A DNA stretch of 30,520 nucleotides from a virus: positions 1 through 30,520 of the IMG/VR virus record IMGVR_UViG_3300033182_000064, one strand, 5' to 3'. The position numbers and the translations under genes were made by a program. The notes under the pieces were generated by a model that was given only the letters and a program-made list of their open reading frames with translations, did no database searches and was not told the origin of the DNA. Shown piece after piece: positions 1 through 7,565 of the stretch (the stretch's first letter is position 1; each line of letters starts with the position of its first letter).

Positions 1-1661
1 TCTGCCACAACGATACGAGCCAGTGCTTGGACGATGTTCTCCGTTACCTTCCCGCCGTAGATACGAGTCCAGTCCACCTTCACGGTCGGGTCTTGTGCGT
101 ACTTGCGGTAGGTTCGTGCGTCCGATATGTACTCGAATCCATCCGAGGTTGAATGCAAGGCTGAGTATCGTATGCGCAGAGAGTTGGGCAGTATGATTCC
201 GTCACTATCATATGGAAGCCAGTCGGTGATATTTCCTGCACCACCTGACAACATACCTGTGAGTGCGTGTCCGCATTTGTTCCACAGGGCTACGATCTTG
301 TGGTTCTTCTGTCTGTATAGCCTGACGATACGCTCCGCTTCGTTCTCATCTATATCCACAGAGATCCCGCCCTGCCCAAGTGCAAGCGTGTCACGGAACT
401 TCTTAGCACCCATGCCATAACCTAATCCGAGGATGCAGGTTTTACCTACAAATCGTTCCACCTTGTCAGCCTTAGTTATCTTGCGTCCGTACACCTCAGT
501 GGCAAACTCAGAATACACATCACGGCCTTCACGAAACGCCTGCACAAGATCATCCTGTCCTGCAACATACGCCACCATGCGTGCCTCAATCTGCGACGAG
601 TCGCATGCAATCAGTATGTGTCCATCAGGTGCGGCCAACGCTGAGCGGATCGCTCCGTTACGCGGCAGGTTCTGTAGGTTTAGCTTGTCCCCTCCAGAGA
701 ATCTGCCTGTATGTGCGCCGTAGTAATTAAGCATGATGGGCAACCGCCCCCTCTCTGCTACGCGCATCAGGTTCTCTGTGCGTGTCTCCTCGATGGTTGA
801 CTTGGTTCCGAGTCGTGCAGCAACAAGGCCGGCAACCTGCGGGTTGTCATGCTCCAACAAACTGAGGAATGGTTTGTCCGTCTTGGCAAATGCCCACGCT
901 TGCTTACCTGTGCGCAGACTGGTCTTGGTCGGTGGCTCCACACCTAAGGACAGCAGCAGCTTGGCAAATATCTCATTGCTCATCAGTGCCTTCTTGATCT
1001 GCGCCTCGTTCAACCCCTTCAGCCCAAGCCCCTGCAACAAGTTCGACTTGTCAGCCCTAGCCTTCTGCAAGTGCTGCGCAAGCACATCCGTGTCGAGCAT
1101 AATGGTAGGCTCGGTGTACATCCGCAACGTCTGGTCAATCACCATCAACTCAGATACAGGGAATCCCTTACTGAGTTTCTTGAACAACTGGTATGTCAAG
1201 TCCACATCGTTGACGCAGTACTCTGCATACCTGTCAAGTTCTTCTGGTGTGAAGTCCGCTCTGCGTTTGGCCTCAGCGTTGAGTACCTCTGTACCCTTAG
1301 CCCCGATTTCGTAATGCTCGGCCAATGCTTTAAGTGAACCGCCCACAGTTACGTTATGTATAGGGCGTGCCATAGATAAAGTATCCAACCACAACTTAGG
1401 CTTGATACCGTAGTGCCATGACAGAATAGCCCCATCGAACGCAGCGTTGTGCGCAAGTATGGCTTTGTCCGAGTAGTCGAGGGAGTTCAGGAACCCGCCA
1501 ACATCGCTACCTGAGTACCAGTCTGTAGGGTAATTGTTCACCTTCACACCTACGCCGATCACCTCAAACTGAGGATCACGGACATAGGCTTCGGTGGTCA
1601 ACTTCTTCAGTGAGTACTTCTTGTCGTAGTATGTCTCGAAGTCAATCGTAACTATATCCAT
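1..1661 (-). CDS. Family A DNA polymerase with 3'-5' exonuclease (C-terminus cut by window edge)
   Basis: This is the phage replicative DNA polymerase; 553 codons are visible and the frame is open to the left edge. The N-terminal DEDDy exonuclease shows ExoI DFET (D7, E9), ExoII NAAFD (D76) and ExoIII YCVND (Y148, D152). The polymerase part shows motif A (D354 in DSSQIEAR) and the O-helix motif B R403-x3-K407-x3-L411-G-x2-Y415-G. Near the edge ENIVQALARIVV precedes motif C, which lies outside the window. The residue matching E. coli Phe762 is Leu411 (codon CTC at 429-431). The ATG shares its A with the TGA of the upstream gene (TGATG), so translation is probably coupled. No 5'-3' exonuclease domain precedes the proofreading domain, as is usual for phage enzymes. 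The family call is firm. Confidence 0.96.
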   Translation of the reverse strand, partial: MDIVTIDFETYYDKKYSLKKLTTEAYVRDPQFEVIGVGVKVNNYPTDWYSGSDVGGFLNSLDYSDKAILAHNAAFDGAILSWHYGIKPKLWLDTLSMARPIHNVTVGGSLKALAEHYEIGAKGTEVLNAEAKRRADFTPEELDRYAEYCVNDVDLTYQLFKKLSKGFPVSELMVIDQTLRMYTEPTIMLDTDVLAQHLQKARADKSNLLQGLGLKGLNEAQIKKALMSNEIFAKLLLSLGVEPPTKTSLRTGKQAWAFAKTDKPFLSLLEHDNPQVAGLVAARLGTKSTIEETRTENLMRVAERGRLPIMLNYYGAHTGRFSGGDKLNLQNLPRNGAIRSALAAPDGHILIACDSSQIEARMVAYVAGQDDLVQAFREGRDVYSEFATEVYGRKITKADKVERFVGKTCILGLGYGMGAKKFRDTLALGQGGISVDIDENEAERIVRLYRQKNHKIVALWNKCGHALTGMLSGGAGNITDWLPYDSDGIILPNSLRIRYSALHSTSDGFEYISDARTYRKYAQDPTVKVDWTRIYGGKVTENIVQALARIVVA

Positions 1662-2119
1662 CAAGCCATTACCGTACCGAATGCGATAGCAATAAGTGCT
1701 AGGAATATAACAACGAGGGCAAAAGTAACGCCGTCTGTATGATTCTCTACATCTTTCGGGACAGGCTCACTCGCTGGCTTCGTTACCTTAGGCAGTTCTT
1801 CCTTCGGCATTTCCACCCACGCTTCATTCTCGGGAGTGTTCGGGTCATCACCTACAAACTTACCCTCAGCAGTTCGCGCTCTTACTTTCTTAGCTGCCTT
1901 CTTGTCAGGATCAGATGCGTACTCTACCCTAGTGGTCTTTGTTGTAGTGTGTGTGATGGATGCTCTGCGCTTTGCAGCAGCACGCTTCTTCTTAGGTGCA
2001 GCCTTCTTCTTAGCTACAGCTTTCTTCTTAGCTACAGCTTTCTTTTTTGCGGCAGCCTTTTTCTTCGGAGCTGCTTTAGTCTTGGGCAACATAGATGCCA
2101 CAGTATCTTTCTGTTTCAT
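1661..2119 (-). CDS. Lys/Ala-rich histone H1-like protein with C-terminal membrane helix
   Basis: This is a 152-residue protein. Residues 13-52 are an extremely basic tail of KKKA, KKKAVA and KKKAAP units like the C-terminal tail of histone H1 or bacterial HctB/AlgP-type proteins, which bind DNA without sequence preference. A more ordinary segment follows, with an acidic/polar stretch around 88-128. Residues 130-150 are a hydrophobic helix (GVTFALVVIFLALIAIAFG) ending two residues before the stop, which looks like a tail anchor. The start ATG overlaps the stop of the 43-residue gene upstream (ATGA), and its own stop overlaps the polymerase start. The combination suggests a membrane-anchored DNA-binding protein made together with the polymerase. 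This role is inferred; I do not recognise a named family for the whole protein. Confidence 0.85.
   Translation of the reverse strand: MKQKDTVASMLPKTKAAPKKKAAAKKKAVAKKKAVAKKKAAPKKKRAAAKRRASITHTTTKTTRVEYASDPDKKAAKKVRARTAEGKFVGDDPNTPENEAWVEMPKEELPKVTKPASEPVPKDVENHTDGVTFALVVIFLALIAIAFGTVMA
2003..2038 (-). repeat. 18-bp tandem repeat encoding KKKAVA
   Basis: Two nearly identical 18-bp units (2003-2020 and 2021-2038, one mismatch at the first base) encode the six-residue KKKAVA unit. A degenerate third unit follows at 2039-2056. Such in-frame repeats can expand or contract by slippage and change the length of the basic tail. Confidence 0.8.
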
Positions 2120-2247
2120 AGTAATGTTCCTTGTGAAAAGGTTTCATACATGGCGTATGCCACCAACACCCACATGCCTACGCCAGAAAAGCACATGAGA
2201 TACCAAGTCAGTTTGTCGTACAAATCATCAGGCTTTTTTATCTTCAT
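2116..2247 (-). CDS. 43-residue single-pass membrane microprotein
   Basis: This small frame of 44 codons begins inside the end of the upstream gene and ends in an ATGA overlap with the histone-like gene. An AGGA sequence lies about eight bases before the ATG. The protein has a charged N-terminus (MKIKKPDDLYDK), then one hydrophobic segment from about residue 15 to 34 (WYLMCFSGVGMWVLVAYAMY) and a short polar tail. The tiling of start and stop codons on both sides is what marks it as real. Function is unknown; its neighbour also has a membrane helix, so the two might act together at the membrane. A holin-like role is possible but unsupported. Confidence 0.7.
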   Translation of the reverse strand: MKIKKPDDLYDKLTWYLMCFSGVGMWVLVAYAMYETFSQGTLL

Positions 2248-2413
2248 CTTCTAGTTCCTGTGTTTCCCACAGCACGTACTGTGCATCCTGTGCCATGCTG
2301 TCGATCTCGAAGTGGCACTCTACATCGTCCAAGTCTTTGCGCTTTGCCAGCGATACAGCTTTCTTAGCCAAGCACCGCGCCTTCTTTAGAACATCTATGG
2401 TGGTGTGTATCAT
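2228..2413 (-). CDS. Hypothetical 61-residue phage protein
   Basis: This is a small, probably helical protein with a basic first half (KKARCLAKKAVSLAKRK) and an acidic C-terminal half ending ELEDEDKKA. I recognise no family. Its ATG overlaps the stop of the 50-residue gene upstream (ATGA), and its own 3' end overlaps the start of the 43-residue membrane protein by 20 bases. It therefore sits inside the translationally coupled chain leading to the DNA polymerase. Confidence 0.7.
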   Translation of the reverse strand: MIHTTIDVLKKARCLAKKAVSLAKRKDLDDVECHFEIDSMAQDAQYVLWETQELEDEDKKA

Positions 2414-2562
2414 TCCATTCCCCTTTTGATTTCTTCAACGCATTCAGGATAGGTTTGCCATTCGCCCAGTGTGATCTCGTCCCATTGCACGGCATGAAGT
2501 ACATCGGTGTAGTGCGTATCGGGTTCTGTATCTGGGTGTACTCGGATGATTGGGAAGATCAT
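2410..2562 (-). CDS. Hypothetical 50-residue phage protein
   Basis: This short frame of 51 codons exactly fills the gap between two other small genes and overlaps both by ATGA. The protein starts MIFPIIRVHPDTEPDTHY and ends EEIKRGME; it is acidic with several aromatic residues. No domain is recognised. The evidence that it is translated is the perfect start/stop tiling and the absence of any other use of this DNA. Confidence 0.65.
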   Translation of the reverse strand: MIFPIIRVHPDTEPDTHYTDVLHAVQWDEITLGEWQTYPECVEEIKRGME

Positions 2563-2798
2563 AGGCTCCTCCACTGTGCTGTGTTCCAGTAGTCTAAGAT
2601 TTTCTTTATCAGCAAGTCGCGCTTATACATCAACTTTATATAGTCCGGCTTGCTGTAGTCGTAGATCCAGTCCTTCTCTGTACCGTGGGGACGTTTAGAC
2701 TTGGCAATCTTGATCGCTGCCTCACAAGTACGCATAAGTTCTGCACGCATAGTGAGCAGGGATGGGTCATCCATGAAAGCAGCAGGTCGTTTTCTCAT
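2559..2798 (-). CDS. Hypothetical 79-residue basic phage protein
   Basis: A small protein rich in Lys and Arg (MRKRPAAFMDDPSLL at the start, DYIKLMYKRDLLIKKIL near the end) with predicted helices and no cysteine pairs or membrane segment beyond one Cys. It overlaps the end of the 290-residue gene upstream and the start of the 50-residue gene downstream, both by ATGA. I do not recognise it. Confidence 0.75.
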   Translation of the reverse strand: MRKRPAAFMDDPSLLTMRAELMRTCEAAIKIAKSKRPHGTEKDWIYDYSKPDYIKLMYKRDLLIKKILDYWNTAQWRSL

Positions 2799-3667
2799 TG
2801 GGATTCCTTTGGTTGTATTACACCTAGCTTGCGGCGCAAGGATAGGCTTAGGTTCGACAAGACTTTATCAGCAGCCCTTAATACGAGTTCTTTAGATGGC
2901 TTCGTAGGTCGCCACGAGGATACTCTAACGGATCTGACAAAACCTTCCATAAGTTCTGCGGGGTAATCCTGTTTTTCTATCGCGTTTGCGAGCAGCGTTA
3001 CCCACGCATCGTCATTCCACTGTGGTTGCAGTAGCGCCGCACCCAGTGGGGCAGAAGTACGCTTGGCCCAATCATCATCAATATGTTTGTCGATGATGTT
3101 CAACTTGGCCCGCACCTTCAGGCCGGTCTTGAACTGCTTTAGATTCCTACGCCACTCAGTACGTTTCTCCGGTATCTCCTCGGCATCTTTCCAGCGGTCG
3201 TTGAAGCAGTGGCCTGTCGTCATGTCGAACTGCAATCCCTGCACGTACTCAGGGGCAATCTTCATACGCTCGTTGATCGCTTGCCAGCGTGATCGGAAGT
3301 CAGTCGGTGTTGCCATCGCAGCTTTCTGCACCTCAACCAGTGTCAGCGTGGACTCCATGCGGTACAGATTCGTGCGGATACGCTGCGGATAAAATGGAAT
3401 AAGTCTGTGTAATGCTTGCGTAAATGTGTTGGAGTACTTGAGGAACTCATCCTTAGGAAGTACAAACGTGAGTATGTTTTCAGGAGATACAGTGCATAGC
3501 GGCTGGCTGCCGTAGCCAATCGCGTGGATCACCATGTTGAAGTCATCGTCTTGAAAGAGCCGCGCCCACTTAGCAAGCGGCTTCCCCTTGTTGGGGTTAC
3601 GCGCAGTCTTGAACTCAGCCTGAAGCTGAGCGTAGTTCATATATCTTGAAGTACTGTATAGATACAT
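2795..3667 (-). CDS. Unrecognised 290-residue protein next to the MoxR/VWA cassette
   Basis: No known domain is recognised. The protein is soluble, with basic and acidic stretches spread throughout. It has a helical middle (about 95-190) and a C-terminal segment rich in Leu, Arg and Ser (VLSNLSLSLRRKLGV). I chose the ATG at 3667 because GAGG lies five bases upstream; a GTG at 3673 would add two residues but leaves no room for the ribosome binding site. It follows the 230-residue gene by seven bases and overlaps the 79-residue gene by ATGA. Its position in the same transcript as the ATPase and VWA genes suggests a related task, but that is inference. Confidence 0.85.
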   Translation of the reverse strand: MYLYSTSRYMNYAQLQAEFKTARNPNKGKPLAKWARLFQDDDFNMVIHAIGYGSQPLCTVSPENILTFVLPKDEFLKYSNTFTQALHRLIPFYPQRIRTNLYRMESTLTLVEVQKAAMATPTDFRSRWQAINERMKIAPEYVQGLQFDMTTGHCFNDRWKDAEEIPEKRTEWRRNLKQFKTGLKVRAKLNIIDKHIDDDWAKRTSAPLGAALLQPQWNDDAWVTLLANAIEKQDYPAELMEGFVRSVRVSSWRPTKPSKELVLRAADKVLSNLSLSLRRKLGVIQPKESQ

Positions 3668-3674
3668 AGCCACC

Positions 3675-4367
3675 TCACTTGGTTAGTTTGTGCAGAGCGA
3701 CAGCAGCGGTCATCTTGGTCAAGTCAATGCCAAGTTCTTCCTCAGCCTTAGCCTTACGCTGCGTAGTTTTTAGATGTCGCTCACGAATATCATCGTCCAA
3801 CAAATCCCACAGTGGTTGCCATGCCTTGATCGCAGGAGCCAGCGTTGTGTATGTGTCCATGATCTTGTCTAGACCGGCAAAGAACGCAGCCTTGCGTGCC
3901 TTAGCAGTGAAGATTTTGTGCTGGTAGTCCTTGAACTCAGGCTTGAGCCAGTCCCACATGGGATCTTCATAGTTAAGGTTCGTCCCAGCCCAAGACACAA
4001 AGCGCGGGTTAGCTATGCCAATAACCGCAGCACTAGGATCATTGGGGAATGGCATCGGTTTGCTGAACGCTAGGCGGGCATAGTTGCTAGTCGCCCAGAC
4101 TTGCATCTTGAACTCTCCTGTCTGATACCAGTCGTCAGGCGCACGGTCGAAGCCACCCAGTCTGATCTGCTCTTGTGTGGCAAACATATAGTCAGGAGCA
4201 GAGGCCATAACACGGCGATCACTTTCTCTAAACATCGTCTCATATATACGATCTGCCCAATGCGCAGGCACATCCAACTCAGCCTTCTCGATTATCGGAT
4301 CAAATAACTTGCTCGCATTGTTGCGGATCTTTTCCTTGAGTGCGTCACTAAAACGTACAGTAGCCAT
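3675..4367 (-). CDS. Unrecognised 230-residue protein downstream of the VWA-metallopeptidase
   Basis: A soluble protein with a clear ribosome binding site (AGGAG, seven bases before ATG) 13 bases after the VWA gene. The first 60 residues look helical. The middle is rich in Trp, Tyr, Pro and Asn (for example PRFVSWAGTNLNYEDPMWDWL), and the C-terminus is helical and charged. I see no catalytic motif and no family I can name. Because it lies directly behind the ATPase, helical and VWA genes, it could be a substrate or adaptor of that machine. This guess rests on position only. Confidence 0.85.
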   Translation of the reverse strand: MATVRFSDALKEKIRNNASKLFDPIIEKAELDVPAHWADRIYETMFRESDRRVMASAPDYMFATQEQIRLGGFDRAPDDWYQTGEFKMQVWATSNYARLAFSKPMPFPNDPSAAVIGIANPRFVSWAGTNLNYEDPMWDWLKPEFKDYQHKIFTAKARKAAFFAGLDKIMDTYTTLAPAIKAWQPLWDLLDDDIRERHLKTTQRKAKAEEELGIDLTKMTAAVALHKLTK

Positions 4368-4380
4368 AGTTAATCTCCTA

Positions 4381-5505
4381 TCAATGGTTCATTTCAACAA
4401 CATCACCGAACGGTGCTTTAGTCTGGTCAGTCGTTACCCACAGCACAGGGTAGTCAGGTACATCACCGAAGTCGCTGCAATACAGGTCGGTTAGAAACAC
4501 ACACGCGGATGGCGTGATTCCGTGTTCATCCATGTACTTGAACACTGGGCTGAAAGCCGTGCCGCCTCCGCCATGAGGCTTAATATCAAGAGAATCATCA
4601 CGGCCATAGGTTTCATAGTGGGACACCTCCGAATCAAAATAGACAACATGAATACGTGAAGGCTTGCTGTCCTCCTGTACTGTGCGAATCTCCGCAGCGA
4701 ACTGATCTACTATGTCTGGCCCGATAGATCCTGAGCAGTCAACAGCAAATGCAATCTCACCCAACGTCTCGCCCGATATGCTAGGCACATACATACCCTG
4801 CTGAGTAAAGCGGCGGTTCGGTCTAGCCCAAGTACGCTCATCAGTACGCGACTTCTCTACAAAGTTACGCAGTACATGTCGCCAATCAACCTTAGGCTGG
4901 AGAATCTCACCGACCATACGCTCCAGTCCAGCACTCAGTTTGCCCATCATCTTCGCAGTCTGAGCAGCCTGCGCTACCTTGACTCTCCACTCTGCTTGCT
5001 TCTGTGCTAACTCAGCCGGTGTCTCACCGCCATCCTGACAGTCATCCAGTGGTTGACCATCACCGCCAAATCCCCGCTGATCCTCAGGTACTTCAGGCAG
5101 GATGCTATAGATACCCTCAGTAGTCCCGCCGCCAGCTTGGTAGATTTCATCAGAATGCAGGCCACCGTTAGGCATCTTGCCGATACCCTCATCCACCAAC
5201 AACTTGTTGATTACATAGTCGCCGGCCATGTTCCAGCGATGTCGGTCTCGACCGTTGCGTCTATAGTTATGCTCAGACATTGGGTGCATACACTCGTGTG
5301 CTACTAGGAAGATCACCTCCTCATCTGTCTGTTTGTCAATATACTCAGGGTTGAATATCACACACTTGCCATCAGTCGCAGCCGTAGGAACTTGCTCCGA
5401 GATATGCACAGGCATACTCATAGCGATATGTCCGAAGAACGGATGCTCGAGGATTAGCGAAGTCTTAGCTTTAGATATTCGCTTAACGATATGGTCTATG
5501 CTCAT
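4381..5505 (-). CDS. HExxH metallopeptidase-like protein with C-terminal VWA domain (DUF2201 type)
   Basis: This 374-residue protein has two parts. The N-terminal half carries H70-E71-x-x-H74 (VAHECMH), a zinc-binding metallopeptidase signature. It is followed by WNMAGDYVIN (92-101), whose Asp is a likely third ligand. The C-terminal half (about 248-374) is a von Willebrand A fold with a full metal-ion-dependent adhesion site: D256-x-S258-x-S260, T316 in GGGGTAF, and D340 in FLTDLY. This order matches the putative metallopeptidase/VWA-like family DUF2201. Such proteins are usually encoded beside MoxR-type ATPases, as here. The start overlaps the stop of the preceding gene (TAATG). Whether it cuts protein or only binds metal cannot be told from sequence. 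Confidence 0.9.
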   Translation of the reverse strand: MSIDHIVKRISKAKTSLILEHPFFGHIAMSMPVHISEQVPTAATDGKCVIFNPEYIDKQTDEEVIFLVAHECMHPMSEHNYRRNGRDRHRWNMAGDYVINKLLVDEGIGKMPNGGLHSDEIYQAGGGTTEGIYSILPEVPEDQRGFGGDGQPLDDCQDGGETPAELAQKQAEWRVKVAQAAQTAKMMGKLSAGLERMVGEILQPKVDWRHVLRNFVEKSRTDERTWARPNRRFTQQGMYVPSISGETLGEIAFAVDCSGSIGPDIVDQFAAEIRTVQEDSKPSRIHVVYFDSEVSHYETYGRDDSLDIKPHGGGGTAFSPVFKYMDEHGITPSACVFLTDLYCSDFGDVPDYPVLWVTTDQTKAPFGDVVEMNH

Positions 5506-6356
5506 TAAATACCTCCCATAAATACAGCCATTTTGTCCATGATGTCCTTAGCCTCAGCCGCTTTATCACGGCGCAGGTCAGGGTTGTTACGCAGTGCATC
5601 AGGATGGTGGTTGACTAGCGAAACCTCCACTTGCATACGCAACGCCTCAAGGTTGGGGTCATCAGCGAAGTTAAGTCGCGGCAGTAACGCACACAACTCA
5701 CGTGTGTTCTCCAGCATGGAGTCGCGGAAGATTCCCTTAGGGTCAGCTAGTTTCTCAGCCATATGCTGCACGCGGTCATACAGTCGCTGCCACACATCCT
5801 TCATCGCAGTCTGCTGCGCCTCAGTTACACGCCGCTCAACATCGTCTTGGATACGTGCCAACTCATCGTCAGCGATGGACACTCGGAAGTCGTTACTTGG
5901 TACAGGGAACACCGCCATGTCCATGCGGAACTTATTAGCGATCTCTGATGCTGCTGGATAGTCAGCATCGTTATACATACTGCCAAGAAATCTCTGCGCG
6001 TCAGCCCTAAGCTGCGCATAGTTACTCACGAACTCATTGACAAGATACTCCCACTCCCCTTTCTCCTTGCGGAACTCCGACATGAAGTTCAGGTAGTTAG
6101 CACTAGGCAGCATCTGCGTACCCTCAATTCCCCACGGTAACGTGTTGTCGTAGTACTTCTGGCGGATAGCCGTAGCTTTCTTATGCACATGACTGAGGTA
6201 GTCATTCATCGGCAACAACGACTTGTTATACCGCCCTGCCGCCGTGGGTACACCGTTCTGGTCAGCGATCTGCTGAGTAGCCCGCTTGTCATACTTACGC
6301 GCTGTCCACTGGCTGATGGAAAGCTGTACTAGCAATGCACGATCTGAAAGTTTCAT
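5505..6356 (-). CDS. Helical partner protein between MoxR ATPase and VWA gene (DUF3150-like)
   Basis: This 283-residue, mostly helical protein sits between a MoxR-type ATPase and a VWA-metallopeptidase. In many plasmids and phages that slot is held by a DUF3150-type protein of about this length, and the pattern here (a helical charged body, with DDELARIQDDVERRVTEAQQ in the middle) agrees. I base the family link on context and general character, not on a motif, so it is tentative. A CGGAGA site precedes the ATG, and the stop TAA overlaps the next start. The likely role is an adaptor linking ATPase and VWA protein. Confidence 0.85.
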   Translation of the reverse strand: MKLSDRALLVQLSISQWTARKYDKRATQQIADQNGVPTAAGRYNKSLLPMNDYLSHVHKKATAIRQKYYDNTLPWGIEGTQMLPSANYLNFMSEFRKEKGEWEYLVNEFVSNYAQLRADAQRFLGSMYNDADYPAASEIANKFRMDMAVFPVPSNDFRVSIADDELARIQDDVERRVTEAQQTAMKDVWQRLYDRVQHMAEKLADPKGIFRDSMLENTRELCALLPRLNFADDPNLEALRMQVEVSLVNHHPDALRNNPDLRRDKAAEAKDIMDKMAVFMGGI

Positions 6357-6373
6357 ATGATTTCTCCGGTTGG

Positions 6374-7372
6374 TTAAAACAAAACATCTTGGTGGTCAAC
6401 AGCCCAACGGTTGAACGCATCCGTATTGGCTAACTCCGCGTTCTTACGTGTGGCAAATGACACGGTAAGCACACTGAACTCCGGCGGCATACGCCCTGTG
6501 TACTTAATAACACGTGAGAAGTTAGTCTCAGTTGCCCGCTCAGCTAACGCACCAGACAGTGCATAAAGCGTCGCAGGGTCAGTCGGCACGTCAGCCGTAT
6601 CAGGGTGAAGGATCACGTTGTCAGGGTTAGGCAGTTGGCGATACACCTCCATGAACCCCTTGAACTCAGCCGCAGCACCCTCACCAACAGCACCCTTGAA
6701 GCACTCATACTCAGCCTCGAGCGGCACTACCCTAAGCACTGCACTCACACCCTCATGCCATGAGCGAGGGCTAGGGTTACTGTCCTGCTGCGGGTCAAAG
6801 TTATGCAACATAGCTGGCTTAAACGACAGGTAAGCCCTAACCTCAGGCGCAGTACCGTTGTCCACCATCCACCGCATCGACTCGTGGTAGTCAGTGTCCA
6901 GCTCGATCACAGTCTCACGATTACGCAAGTGTGAAAGCACACGGTTAGCACCGGCTCGGTCTGACTGCCGGTTGCCCGTAGAGATCACTTGCCACCCATC
7001 AGCGATCTGCACACCGTGTAAGTTCCTAGCTTGACAGATGTTAGCCAGTACTTTCTGCAGGTCAGCGTTAGCTTGGTTGCGGTCATCGAAACACAGGATG
7101 CCACCCTTACCATCGTCATACTTACTGCCCTTAGCAGGGAACCAGTCAGGCAGCTTATACGCAAAGCTGTCTCCACTAGCCATCATGTCAGGCACACCGA
7201 AGTCCTCCACCAACATCGTCGGCATGTGCTTCTCGATGTAGTGAATGCCCAACTCTCTAGCAACTTGCTGCACGATGCTGGTCTTACCGCCACCTGGAGC
7301 GCCCTCTACGGCAACAGTCCTAAGCTGCGGATGCAGCGCTTTCAACGTATCTTTCAACAGACTAGCTTTCAT
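6374..7372 (-). CDS. MoxR-type AAA+ ATPase
   Basis: This 332-residue AAA+ protein shows Walker A GAPGGGKTS (24-32), Walker B ILCFDD (92-97) and sensor 1 N134 in STGNRQSD. An arginine-finger region follows at HLRNR (149-153). The segment SPRSWHEG near residue 200 fits the start of the helical lid. MoxR ATPases act as chaperone-like remodelling machines with VWA-domain partners, and such a partner is encoded two genes downstream. Walker B ends Asp-Asp where most AAA+ proteins have Asp-Glu, so hydrolysis may be slow or rely on Asp97. The gene starts three bases after the 60-residue gene, whose last codons supply GGAG. The family is clear; the cellular target is unknown. Confidence 0.92.
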   Translation of the reverse strand: MKASLLKDTLKALHPQLRTVAVEGAPGGGKTSIVQQVARELGIHYIEKHMPTMLVEDFGVPDMMASGDSFAYKLPDWFPAKGSKYDDGKGGILCFDDRNQANADLQKVLANICQARNLHGVQIADGWQVISTGNRQSDRAGANRVLSHLRNRETVIELDTDYHESMRWMVDNGTAPEVRAYLSFKPAMLHNFDPQQDSNPSPRSWHEGVSAVLRVVPLEAEYECFKGAVGEGAAAEFKGFMEVYRQLPNPDNVILHPDTADVPTDPATLYALSGALAERATETNFSRVIKYTGRMPPEFSVLTVSFATRKNAELANTDAFNRWAVDHQDVLF

Positions 7373-7374
7373 AC

Positions 7375-7557
7375 TTACACTCCTTTGAACTTGTGATGAT
7401 CGGGGCCGTAGCTAACCACTACATCCCCACCGTAAGAGTCGCGAGCAGCCTTAGCCTCCCGCTTCTCCCTGAAGTACAGAGCCTCGCCGTTGTCAGACTT
7501 AACAAAGGCTCCGCCCTTACCGTGCCGCAGCACAAACAGCTTCAATGCCATACTCAT
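7375..7557 (-). CDS. Hypothetical 60-residue basic phage protein
   Basis: A small protein with a KxFVLRHGKGG start, a central EALYFREKREAKAARD stretch and a beta-like end (DVVVSYGPDHHKFKG). The pattern resembles small single-domain beta-alpha proteins, but I name no family. AGGAG lies five bases before the ATG at 7557; a second ATG two codons later is also possible. It is the first gene directly ahead of the ATPase and ends three bases before it. Confidence 0.75.
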   Translation of the reverse strand: MSMALKLFVLRHGKGGAFVKSDNGEALYFREKREAKAARDSYGGDVVVSYGPDHHKFKGV

Positions 7558-7565
7558 ACAATCTC

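Noticed and set aside
1-1337. Several plus-strand frames of 88-193 codons in the first 1.3 kb
   Set aside because: The minus strand here encodes a DNA polymerase with exonuclease and polymerase motifs in one unbroken frame; the plus-strand frames are Ser/Cys-rich shadows.
1739-2254. Plus-strand frames opposite the histone-like gene that appear to encode Leu/Phe-rich membrane proteins
   Set aside because: Lys and Ala codons read on the other strand give Phe, Leu and Ala, which mimics membrane segments. The minus-strand chain of overlapping genes explains this DNA.
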